In this document: one piece after another, positions 37,961 through 45,468 of the stretch
Numbering within the stretch: the stretch's first letter is position 1
Layout: every line of letters begins with the position of its first letter
Source: Nonomuraea typhae
GTDB taxonomy: Bacteria > Actinomycetota > Actinomycetes > Streptosporangiales > Streptosporangiaceae
DNA: 64,000 nt
Direction: 5' to 3'
NCBI RefSeq assembly: GCF_009760925.1
Contig: NZ_VRLV01000007.1
Location: 528,118-592,117 of the forward strand
Position numbers and translations under genes: made by a program
The notes under the pieces: generated by a model
Databases searched by the model: none
The model's input: the letters and a program-made list of their open reading frames with translations, nothing else
What the model was told of the DNA's origin: nothing

Positions 37961-38713
37961 TCAGCGCACCCGCCGGTTGTAGGCGCGCAGCGCGAGCGGG
38001 ACGAACAACGCCAGCAGCGCGGCCGTCCAGCCGAACGTGATCCACACGTCCGCGGCCCGCAGTCCCCCGACCATGAAGCCGCGCAGCGCGGCGGCCAGAT
38101 GCGAGACCGGGTTGATCGACATCCAGGCGGTCAGCCAGCCGGGCAGGTCCGTGGCGGGGATGAACGCGCTGCTGCCGAAGGTGAGCGGGAGCAGCACCGC
38201 CGTGGCCATGCCCTGCATCGAGGTCACCGACTTGGCCGCCAGCCCGATCCAGGCCGACCCCCAGCTCAGCGCCATCGTGAACAGCAGCACCAGCCCCAGC
38301 CCCGCCAGCGCCTCCAGCGGCGAGGTCTGCACCCGGAACCCCACGACGTACCCGATCAGCACCGAGATCGTCACCGTGATCAGCATCGTGACCAGGTCGG
38401 CCAGGATCCGCCCGGCCAGCGGCGCGAGGCGGGCGATCGGCATGGTCCGGAACCTGTCGAAGACGCCGTTGCCGATGTCGGTGGCCAGGTTCATGCCGGT
38501 GGCGATGGTGGCCATGAGCGCCACCTGCACCAGCACGCCCGGCAGCATGTAGAGCACGGCCTGGCTCCGGTCGCCTCCGGCAGCGCCCCCGAACAGGTAC
38601 ACGAAGACGACGATCATGAAGACCGGCTGGAGCAGCATCGCCAGCAGCTGGCCGGGGCTGTTCTTCAGGGGGATCAGGCTGCGCCAGGTGAGGGTGAGGC
38701 TCTGAGAGATCAT
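37961..38713 (-). CDS. ABC-2 type permease (DrrB-like)
   Basis: The product has 250 residues with six hydrophobic helices. The start MISQSLTLTWRSLIPLKNSP and the loop GNGVFDRFRTMPIARLAPLAGR are typical of DrrB-type drug or polyketide exporters. ATG 38713 overlaps the ATPase stop (ATGA), so the two subunits are co-translated. Confidence 0.9.
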   Translation of the reverse strand: MISQSLTLTWRSLIPLKNSPGQLLAMLLQPVFMIVVFVYLFGGAAGGDRSQAVLYMLPGVLVQVALMATIATGMNLATDIGNGVFDRFRTMPIARLAPLAGRILADLVTMLITVTISVLIGYVVGFRVQTSPLEALAGLGLVLLFTMALSWGSAWIGLAAKSVTSMQGMATAVLLPLTFGSSAFIPATDLPGWLTAWMSINPVSHLAAALRGFMVGGLRAADVWITFGWTAALLALFVPLALRAYNRRVR

Positions 38714-39609
38714 TTGCGGGCTCCGGTGAGGGTGAGGAAGACGTCGTCGAGGGAGGGCAGCCGCAGCGCGTGCTCGGACAGCACGACCCCGGCGTCGTCC
38801 AGCTTCCTGAGTACGGCCGGCGCCGCCGCCAGGTCGTGGATCGGGATGCTGAGCTCGTCGGAGCCCAGGATGGCCTTGGTCTTCTCGACGTCCTCCGGAC
38901 GCAGCGGCCTGACGTCCAGCCGGTGCCCGCCGGCCATGGCCTTGAGCTCGTCGGGAGTGCCCTGGGCGGCGGCCCGGCCGGCGTCGATGAGCAGGATGTC
39001 GTCGGCGAGCTGGTCGGCCTCCTCCAGGTACTGCGTGGTCAGCAGCACGGTGACGCCGTCGGCGACCAGATCCCTGACCACCTCCCACAGCTCGCCGCGG
39101 GCGTGCGGGTCGAGGCCGGTGGTCGGCTCGTCGAGGAAGAGCACGCGGGGCCTGCTGACGAGGCTGACGGCCAGGTCGAGGCGGCGCCGCATGCCTCCCG
39201 AGTACCCCGACGCGGCCCGGCCGGCGGCGTCGGTGAGCCCGAAGCGCTCCAGCAGCTCGGCGGCGCGCGCCCTGGCCGCCGCCCGGTTCGCGCCGAGCAG
39301 GCGGCCCATCATGACGAGGTTCTGGGTGCCGGTCAGCTTCTCGTCCACGGAGGCGTACTGGCCGGTCAGCCCGATCAGTTTGCGCACCTCGGCGGGCTGT
39401 GCGGCCACGTCGTGCCCGTGGACGCGGGCGTGACCGGAGTCCGGCCGCAGCAGCGTCGCCAGGATGCGCACTGCCGTGGTCTTCCCCGCGCCGTTGGGGC
39501 CGAGCACGCCCAGCACGGTCCCGGCCCGTGCCCGGAGATCGACTCCGTCCAGGGCAGCCTTGTCGCCGTATGTCTTGACCAGCCCTTCGGCTTCGATCGC
39601 GTAGTCCAT
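38710..39609 (-). CDS. ABC transporter ATP-binding protein (DrrA-like)
   Basis: The product has 299 residues. Walker A is GPNGAGKTT, the signature is YSGGMRRRLDLAVSLV, Walker B is VLFLDEPTTGLDP, and a DrrA-type C-terminal extension (about residues 225-299, LPSLDDVFLTLTG) is present. With the permease it would form an exporter for a hydrophobic compound. The AsnC regulator ends 52 bases upstream on the same strand. Confidence 0.93.
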   Translation of the reverse strand: MDYAIEAEGLVKTYGDKAALDGVDLRARAGTVLGVLGPNGAGKTTAVRILATLLRPDSGHARVHGHDVAAQPAEVRKLIGLTGQYASVDEKLTGTQNLVMMGRLLGANRAAARARAAELLERFGLTDAAGRAASGYSGGMRRRLDLAVSLVSRPRVLFLDEPTTGLDPHARGELWEVVRDLVADGVTVLLTTQYLEEADQLADDILLIDAGRAAAQGTPDELKAMAGGHRLDVRPLRPEDVEKTKAILGSDELSIPIHDLAAAPAVLRKLDDAGVVLSEHALRLPSLDDVFLTLTGARK

Positions 39610-39661
39610 GCCCTCGACCGTGCCGGACGCCGCTGGTAGCGGGCTGGCAGAGGGCTGGCAG

Positions 39662-40141
39662 CTACCTGGTGGCCCGTGCGGCCAGGGGCAGCACCCGGTG
39701 GGGGACGACGGTGGACAATGTGATGACCGTGGTGCTGCGCCGTACTCCGTCGATCGTCAGCATGTGGTCGATGATCTCCTGGATGTGCTCGTGGTCGCGG
39801 CCGGCGATGCGGCACCACACGTCGCCGGGTCCGGTGACGATGTACGCCTCGATGAGTTCGGGGACGGCCGACAGGGCGCGGGCGATGTGCTCGCGGGATG
39901 CCTGCTGCACTTCGAGCGTGGTGAACGCCTGGACGGGGTGGCCGAGCGCGGCGGGGGACAGGCCGGGGCCGAAGTCGGTGATCACGCCGTCGGCGACCAT
40001 GCGGTCCAGGCGGGCCTGGACGGTGCCGCGGGCCACGCCCAGCAGCCGGGCGAACTCGAGCAGGCCGCTGCGGGGGTGCTCGGACACCAGCCGCAGGATC
40101 TTGAGGTCCAGCTCGTCCAGGCCGGCGCGCTTCGCTGCCAT
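39662..40141 (-). CDS. Lrp/AsnC-family transcriptional regulator
   Basis: The product has 159 residues: HTH (LDELDLKILRLVSEHPRSG, VARGTVQARLDRMVADGVI) and a RAM domain with VTGPGDVWCRIAGRDHEHIQEII. It is divergent from the nitroreductase-family gene (72-base gap) and lies upstream of the DrrAB exporter on its own strand, so either could be a target. Its ligand is probably an amino acid, and an aromatic one would fit the neighbouring deiodinase-like enzyme. That link is inference. Confidence 0.9.
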   Translation of the reverse strand: MAAKRAGLDELDLKILRLVSEHPRSGLLEFARLLGVARGTVQARLDRMVADGVITDFGPGLSPAALGHPVQAFTTLEVQQASREHIARALSAVPELIEAYIVTGPGDVWCRIAGRDHEHIQEIIDHMLTIDGVRRSTTVITLSTVVPHRVLPLAARATR

Positions 40142-40213
40142 ATTGACTCCAATAGCGCGATATTTCGTGTCGAATCGTCAGTATGGTAGGCCGTCGGTTG
40201 TCACCTCAGCCAT

Positions 40214-40909
40214 ATGTCCGCAGACTTCGTCTTCATGGAGCACACCTTCCCGTTCCGTCCCTACAAGCCGGAGCGGTTCGAGCCGGACGAGATGATCGCC
40301 CGCGGCACCGAGTTCTACGACTTCCTCGACCAGCGCCGCAGCGTCCGCTTCTTCAGCGACGAGCCGGTCCCGCTCCGCTGCGTCGAACTGGCCGTGCTGG
40401 CGGCCAACACCGCGCCGTCCGGCGCCCACCAGCAGCCGTGGAAGTTCGTCGTGGTCGGCGACCTGGACACCAAGAAGCGCATCAGGGAGGCCGCCGAGGT
40501 CGAGGAGCGGCAGAACTACGAGGGCGGACGGCTGCCGGCCGAGTGGCGCGAGGCGCTGGCCCCGCTGGAGACCACCTCCGACAAGCGCTACCTGGAAGCG
40601 GCCCCCTGGCTGGTGGTGTGCTTCGCGGAGAAGTACGGCGTGCGGCCCGACGGCAGGAAGGTCAAGCACTACTACGTCAACGAGAGCGTCGGCATCGCCT
40701 GCGGCCTGTTCATCGCCGCCCTGCACCGGATGGGCCTGTCCACGCTGACCCACACGCCGAACCCGATGGCCTTCCTGACCGAGATCTGCGAGCGCCCCGC
40801 CAACGAGCGCCCCTACATCCTGTTCCCCGTGGGCTATGCCGGCGACGACGCGGAGGTACCCGACCTAACCAGGAAGCCACTAGAGCAAGCCATGGTGCAC
40901 TACCGCTGA
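40214..40909 (+). CDS. Nitroreductase-family flavoprotein, iodotyrosine deiodinase-like
   Basis: The product has 231 residues. RRSVRFFSDEPVP and NTAPSGAHQQPWKFVVV bind FMN in nitroreductases. More specifically, the lid region reads EERQNYEGG and later DKRYLEAAP. These line up with the Glu, Tyr and Lys that hold the halotyrosine zwitterion in human iodotyrosine deiodinase (Glu157, Tyr161, Lys182), giving Glu98, Tyr102 and Lys124 here with one extra residue in the loop. VKHYYVNESVGIACG and PVGYAGDDAEVPDLTRKPL also match that subgroup. Reductive dehalogenation of halotyrosines is therefore likely. Confidence 0.82.
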   Translation: MSADFVFMEHTFPFRPYKPERFEPDEMIARGTEFYDFLDQRRSVRFFSDEPVPLRCVELAVLAANTAPSGAHQQPWKFVVVGDLDTKKRIREAAEVEERQNYEGGRLPAEWREALAPLETTSDKRYLEAAPWLVVCFAEKYGVRPDGRKVKHYYVNESVGIACGLFIAALHRMGLSTLTHTPNPMAFLTEICERPANERPYILFPVGYAGDDAEVPDLTRKPLEQAMVHYR

Positions 40910-41000
40910 ATTGGGCCTTCTCGGGCTGGCCGGAAGTCTCCACTCTCAGTGCAGGCGCGCGTCAAAACACCCCCCATTCGCGCGCCGAGGAGGGTTGAAG

Positions 41001-42821
41001 GTGAGACGCCGATTAACGATCCTGCTGGCCATCCTCGGTCTTTTGAGCCTGACCGGCATCACCGAGGTGACCGCGGGTGCGGAACCACCCGCGAACAAGC
41101 AGTATCGCGTACAGGGCCCGGCCGACTCCCGGCAACGCAGCGCGGTCTCCGGCACCGGCGCCGCCATCGAAGAGGTCACGGGCGACTCGGTCCTGGTGAC
41201 CGCGACGCCGGCCGAGGTGGCGGCGATCAGGAAGCTCGGCTACCGGGTCACGGAGGTGCCGCGCCCGTTATCCCCGTCCGGCGCAGGAGCGTTTGACTTC
41301 CCGCCGGCCGACTCGGGCTTCCACAACTACGCCGAGATGAACGCGAACATCAACGCGCTCGTCGCGGCCAAGCCGAACATCGCCAGCAAGTTCGTCTACG
41401 GCACGTCGTACCAGGGCAGGCAGCTCGTCGGCGTGAAGATCAGCGACAACGTCGCCACCGACGAGAACGAGACCGAGGTGCTGTTCACCGCGCACCAGCA
41501 CGCGCGTGAGCACCTCACGGTCGAGATGGCGCTGTACATCATGCACCTGCTGGCCGACAACTACGGCACCGACACCCGGATCACGAACCTGGTGAACACC
41601 CGCGAGATCTGGATCCTGCCCGACCTCAACCCCGACGGCGGCGAGTACGACATCGCGACCGGCAGCTACCGCTCCTGGCGCAAGAACCGCCAGCCGAACT
41701 CGGGTTCCACCGCGGTCGGCACCGACATGAACCGCAACTGGAACTACAACTGGGGCTGCTGCGGCGGCTCCTCCGGCTCGACCTCCAGCGAGACCTACCG
41801 CGGCTCGGCCGCCGAGTCGGCGGTCGAGGTCAAGGCGACGGCCGACTGGGTGCGCGGCCGCGTGGTCGGCGGCCGGCAGCAGATCCGGGCGCACCTGGAC
41901 TGGCACACCTACAGCGAGCTGGTGTTGTGGCCCTACGGCTTCACCTTCAACGACACGGCGCCCGGCCTGACCCAGGACGACCGCGACGCCCACGCCGTGC
42001 TCGGCCAGAACATGGCCGCGACCAACAACTACATCCCCGAGCAGTCCAGCGACCTCTACATCACCGACGGCACCATCGGCGACTGGATGTGGGGCGTCCA
42101 CAAGATCTTCAGCTACACCTTCGAGATGTACCCGCGGACGGCCAGCCCCGGCTTCTACCCGCCCGACGAGCAGATCGTGCCGCAGACCACCCGCAACCGG
42201 GAGGCGACTCTGCGCTTCCTCGAGTACTCCGACTGCGTCTACCGGATCATCGGCAAGGAGCAGCAGTACTGCGGCACCGGCACACCGGGCACGACCGTGT
42301 GGTCGGACGACTTCGAGACCGACAAGGGCTGGAGCGCGATCCCCGGCACGGCGACCACGGGCCTGTGGGAGCGGGGCAACCCGGAGGACACCGACTCCAG
42401 CGGCGCCAAGCAGCTCGGCACCACGGTCAGCGGCGCGAACGACCTGGTGACCGGCAGGCTGGCGGGCGCCGCGGCGGGTGACCACGACATCGACGGCGGC
42501 CTGACCTCGATCCAGTCGCCGCAGATCACGCTGCCCGCCACGGGCACGCTGTCGCTCTCGCTGTCGTGGTACCTGGCGCACGGCTCGAACGCGGCCAACA
42601 CCGACTACTTCCGGGTGAAGGTGGTCGGGAACACCACGACGCAGGTGTTCGAGCAACTCGGCGCGGCCAGCAACCGCAACGGCTCGTGGGCGGTGGCCAA
42701 CGCCAACCTGACCCCGTTCGCGGGGCAGACGGTCCGCATCCTCATCGAGGCCGCGGACGCCGGAGGCGCCTCGCTGGTCGAGGCGGGCGTCGACGACGTC
42801 AAGATCACCCAGCAGCCCTGA
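41001..42821 (+). CDS. Secreted M14 zinc carboxypeptidase
   Basis: The product has 606 residues: signal peptide (about 1-30), propeptide-like region to about 100, M14 catalytic domain (about 105-420) and a C-terminal jelly-roll domain (about 430-606). Zinc ligands are His167 and Glu170 in HQHAREH and His302 in HTYSE; the catalytic Glu375 is in YTFEMYP. WILPDLNPDGGEYD and SWRKNRQPN match carboxypeptidase T-type enzymes. GTG 41001 has GGAGG about seven bases upstream. It probably digests extracellular protein alongside the glycan hydrolases nearby. Confidence 0.92.
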   Translation: MRRRLTILLAILGLLSLTGITEVTAGAEPPANKQYRVQGPADSRQRSAVSGTGAAIEEVTGDSVLVTATPAEVAAIRKLGYRVTEVPRPLSPSGAGAFDFPPADSGFHNYAEMNANINALVAAKPNIASKFVYGTSYQGRQLVGVKISDNVATDENETEVLFTAHQHAREHLTVEMALYIMHLLADNYGTDTRITNLVNTREIWILPDLNPDGGEYDIATGSYRSWRKNRQPNSGSTAVGTDMNRNWNYNWGCCGGSSGSTSSETYRGSAAESAVEVKATADWVRGRVVGGRQQIRAHLDWHTYSELVLWPYGFTFNDTAPGLTQDDRDAHAVLGQNMAATNNYIPEQSSDLYITDGTIGDWMWGVHKIFSYTFEMYPRTASPGFYPPDEQIVPQTTRNREATLRFLEYSDCVYRIIGKEQQYCGTGTPGTTVWSDDFETDKGWSAIPGTATTGLWERGNPEDTDSSGAKQLGTTVSGANDLVTGRLAGAAAGDHDIDGGLTSIQSPQITLPATGTLSLSLSWYLAHGSNAANTDYFRVKVVGNTTTQVFEQLGAASNRNGSWAVANANLTPFAGQTVRILIEAADAGGASLVEAGVDDVKITQQP

Positions 42822-42833
42822 GTTCCCGGCATC

Positions 42834-42870
42834 GCGCGCCCTCGCCTCCAGCGGGGGCGCGCTCGCTTTT
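42834..42870 (+). terminator. Terminator after the carboxypeptidase gene
   Basis: GCGCGCCCTCGC pairs with GCGGGGGCGCGC (one G-T pair) around loop CTCCA, followed by TCGCTTTT. It lies 12 bases past the stop. Confidence 0.78.
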
Positions 42871-42915
42871 CCGGGTACGGCGGAGCCGCCCGGCGATTGA
42901 AGATGGAATTAGGTC

Positions 42916-42975
42916 TTGTAAGGCATGGGTGTCAAGCCTACGATCGGCGTAACTCTTAGGAAACTTTCCTAAGAG
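42916..42975 (+). promoter_or_regulatory. Promoter and operator of the chitinase operon
   Basis: TTGTAA (42916-42921), 17 bases, then TACGAT (42939-42944) form the promoter. The operator at 42953-42975 is a perfect palindrome with 11-bp arms: CTCTTAGGAAA, C, TTTCCTAAGAG. Its core TTAGGAAACTTTCCTAA begins eleven bases after the -10 box, exactly as in front of the GH5 gene at 31669. A repressor binding both would coordinate the enzymes. Confidence 0.78.
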
Positions 42976-42997
42976 AAGATCTGAACCCAGAGGCATC

Positions 42998-43066
42998 ATG
43001 GCTCGCCCCCCACCCCCCACGACCAGCCAGAACATCTACAGATTGCCGCTCACAGCTGTGGCCTGA
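42998..43066 (+). CDS. Possible 22-residue leader peptide upstream of the chitinases
   Basis: ATG 42998 opens a 22-codon frame ending TGA at 43064-43066, with AGAGG about five bases upstream. The peptide starts MARPPPPTTSQ, with four prolines in a row that could slow ribosomes. It lies between the operator and the first chitinase start, 51 bases before that gene. It may be a translated leader or a chance frame; no homology is known to me. Confidence 0.35.
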   Translation: MARPPPPTTSQNIYRLPLTAVA

Positions 43067-43117
43067 CACCCCGCTGGCCACGTCACCCCCCACAGTTCCC
43101 CACCCACGGGAGCGACC

Positions 43118-45379
43118 ATGCGGCGCAGCCTTCCCTTACTGTCCCTGACCGCGCTGGCAAGCCTCGTCCTTGCCCTACTCGTGCCTGGCCCGGCCCAGGC
43201 CGCCACCGCCACCGCGGTATTCACCAAGACCTCGGACTGGGGAAGCGGCTGGCAGGGCCGCTACACCATCACCAACGGCACCTCCAGCACCATCACGGGC
43301 TGGAAGGTCGAGTTCGATATGCCCGCGGGCCACACGGTCGGCTCCTTCTGGGACGCCACCATGACCCGCAGCGGCCAGCACTACACGTTCAGCAACCTCG
43401 CATGGAACGGCACCCTGGCCCCGAACGCCACCACGAGCTTCGGCTTCATGGGCAACCCCGGAGGCGCGCAGGCCGTACCCCAGAACTGCAAGCTCAACGC
43501 CAACCCCTGTGACGGCGTCCCCACCGACACGGTCAAACCGGCCGTGCCCGGGGGCCTGCGTTCACCCGCCCAGGCCGACACCACGATCGACCTGGCGTGG
43601 AACGCCTCCACGGACAACTCGGGCACGATCAAGGAGTACCGGGTCTACGAGGGAACCACCGTCGTCAAGACCGCCACGGCCACGAGCACGCAGATCACCG
43701 GCCTGCCGCCCGGATCCGCCCACACCTACACGGTCACCGCCGTGGATCCGTCGAACAACGAGTCGGACAAGAGCACCCCGGTCACCGCCACCACCACGGG
43801 CACCCCGGACACGGTCGAACCCAGCCCGCCCGGCAACCCGCGCTCGCCGTCCCAGACCAACTCCACGATCACCCTGGCCTGGGACGCGGCCACGGACAAC
43901 TCGGGGTCGATCAAGGAGTACCGCGTCTACCAGGGCACCACCCTCAAGACCACCTCCACGACCACCGGCGCCACCGTCACCGGTCTGGCCCCCGACACGA
44001 ACTACTCCTTCACCGTCAGCGCCGTGGACCCCTCGAACAACGAGTCGGACAAGAGCGCCCCGGTCACCGCGAGAACCCAGCCGGAGACCCCGGGCGGCAG
44101 CTACAACAAGGTCGCCTACTTCGTGCAGTGGGGCATCTACGGCCGCGCGTACACCATGAAGAGCCTGGACGCGCAGGCCGCCAAACTCACCCACGTCAAC
44201 TACGCCTTCTCCAACATCCACCCGACCCGGCACACCTGCATGAACGGCGTGGACAAGGCCACCACCCCCGGCCCGCAGGACCCCAACCAGGGCGACGGCG
44301 CGGGCGACGCGTGGGCCGACTACGTCAAGGGCTTCGGCGCCGGCGAGTCGGTGGACGGCGTGGGCGACACCTGGGACCAGAAGCTGGCCGGCAACTACAA
44401 CCAGCTCAAGAAGCTGAAGGCCAAGCACCCGCACCTGAAAGCGCTGATCTCGCTGGGCGGCTGGACCTACTCCAAGTACTTCTCCGACGCCGCCTCCACC
44501 CCCGCCAAGCGCCAGGCGTTCGTGAAGTCCTGCATCGACATGTACATCAAGGGCGACCTGCCGGTCTACCAGGGCCGCGGCGGCGCCGGCGTGGCCGCGG
44601 GCGTCTTCGACGGCATCGACGTCGACTGGGAGTGGCCCGGCGCCGAAGGACACGCCGGCAACCACGTCAGCCCGAACGACAAGAACAACCTCACGCTCCT
44701 GCTCCAGGAGTTCCGCACCCAGCTCGACGCGCTGACGGCCACCACCGGCAAGCGCTACCTCCTGACCGCCTTCACCCCCGCCGACCCCGTGAAGATCAAC
44801 GCCGGATGGGACCTGTCGAAGATCTTCGACTACCTCGACTTCGCCAACGTCCAGGGCTACGACTTCCACGGCGCCGGCAGCGACAACTCCTGGGAGCCGT
44901 TCCGCACGGGCCACCAGGGCAACCTCAACCTCGACACCGACTCGCCGTACAACCCGGACTTCAGCGTCGACAAGGCCATCCAGGTGTACCTGGACGCGGG
45001 CGTGAACCCGCGCAAGCTGACCTTCGGCCTGGCCTACTACGGCCGCGGCTGGCAGCAGGTGGCCGACGGCGGCAAGAACGGCGAATGGCAGTCGGCCAAC
45101 GGCGCCGCGCCCGGCGACTTCCCCGAGGAAGCCGGGACCCGCGGATACAAGAACATCGCCGCACGGGTGCCGGGCTGCACGGTCCGGCACGACGAGCAGT
45201 CGATCTCCGCCTACTGCTACACCGGCCCGGGTGGCCAGTGGTGGACGTTCGACGACCCGTGGTCGATCCAGAAGAAGACCGAGTACATCAAGGCCAAGAA
45301 CCTGCTGGGCGCGATGGTCTGGGAGATGTCGGGTGACGACGGTTCCCTCACCACCGCACTCAGCAACGGCCTGCGCTGA
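43118..45379 (+). CDS. Secreted GH18 chitinase with CBM2 and two FN3 modules
   Basis: The product has 753 residues: signal peptide (1-28, ending GPAQA), CBM2 (about 30-125, WGSGWQGRYTITNGTSSTITGW), two FN3 modules (about 136-220 and 228-315), and a large GH18 domain (about 325-753). The catalytic DGIDVDWEWP matches DxxDxDxE with acid Glu505, and the YAFSNIH and SLGGWTYSKYF segments fit subfamily A processive chitinases. It is the first of four consecutive chitinases and lies behind a promoter with a strong palindromic operator. Confidence 0.94.
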   Translation: MRRSLPLLSLTALASLVLALLVPGPAQAATATAVFTKTSDWGSGWQGRYTITNGTSSTITGWKVEFDMPAGHTVGSFWDATMTRSGQHYTFSNLAWNGTLAPNATTSFGFMGNPGGAQAVPQNCKLNANPCDGVPTDTVKPAVPGGLRSPAQADTTIDLAWNASTDNSGTIKEYRVYEGTTVVKTATATSTQITGLPPGSAHTYTVTAVDPSNNESDKSTPVTATTTGTPDTVEPSPPGNPRSPSQTNSTITLAWDAATDNSGSIKEYRVYQGTTLKTTSTTTGATVTGLAPDTNYSFTVSAVDPSNNESDKSAPVTARTQPETPGGSYNKVAYFVQWGIYGRAYTMKSLDAQAAKLTHVNYAFSNIHPTRHTCMNGVDKATTPGPQDPNQGDGAGDAWADYVKGFGAGESVDGVGDTWDQKLAGNYNQLKKLKAKHPHLKALISLGGWTYSKYFSDAASTPAKRQAFVKSCIDMYIKGDLPVYQGRGGAGVAAGVFDGIDVDWEWPGAEGHAGNHVSPNDKNNLTLLLQEFRTQLDALTATTGKRYLLTAFTPADPVKINAGWDLSKIFDYLDFANVQGYDFHGAGSDNSWEPFRTGHQGNLNLDTDSPYNPDFSVDKAIQVYLDAGVNPRKLTFGLAYYGRGWQQVADGGKNGEWQSANGAAPGDFPEEAGTRGYKNIAARVPGCTVRHDEQSISAYCYTGPGGQWWTFDDPWSIQKKTEYIKAKNLLGAMVWEMSGDDGSLTTALSNGLR

Positions 45380-45406
45380 TAACCGAACCACCCCCCACAC
45401 GGGCCC

Positions 45407-45447
45407 GTACGGCTTGCGCCCTAGCCCCCCAGGGGCGCAAGCCGTAC
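45407..45447 (+). terminator. 15-bp hairpin between the first and second chitinase genes
   Basis: GTACGGCTTGCGCCC and GGGCGCAAGCCGTAC form a perfect stem with an 11-base loop. No T-tract follows, so it could partly terminate, or it could protect or mark the upstream mRNA for processing. It would lower expression of chitinases 2-4 relative to the first. Confidence 0.6.
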
Positions 45448-45468
45448 GTCCCTCACACCGGAGACCAT

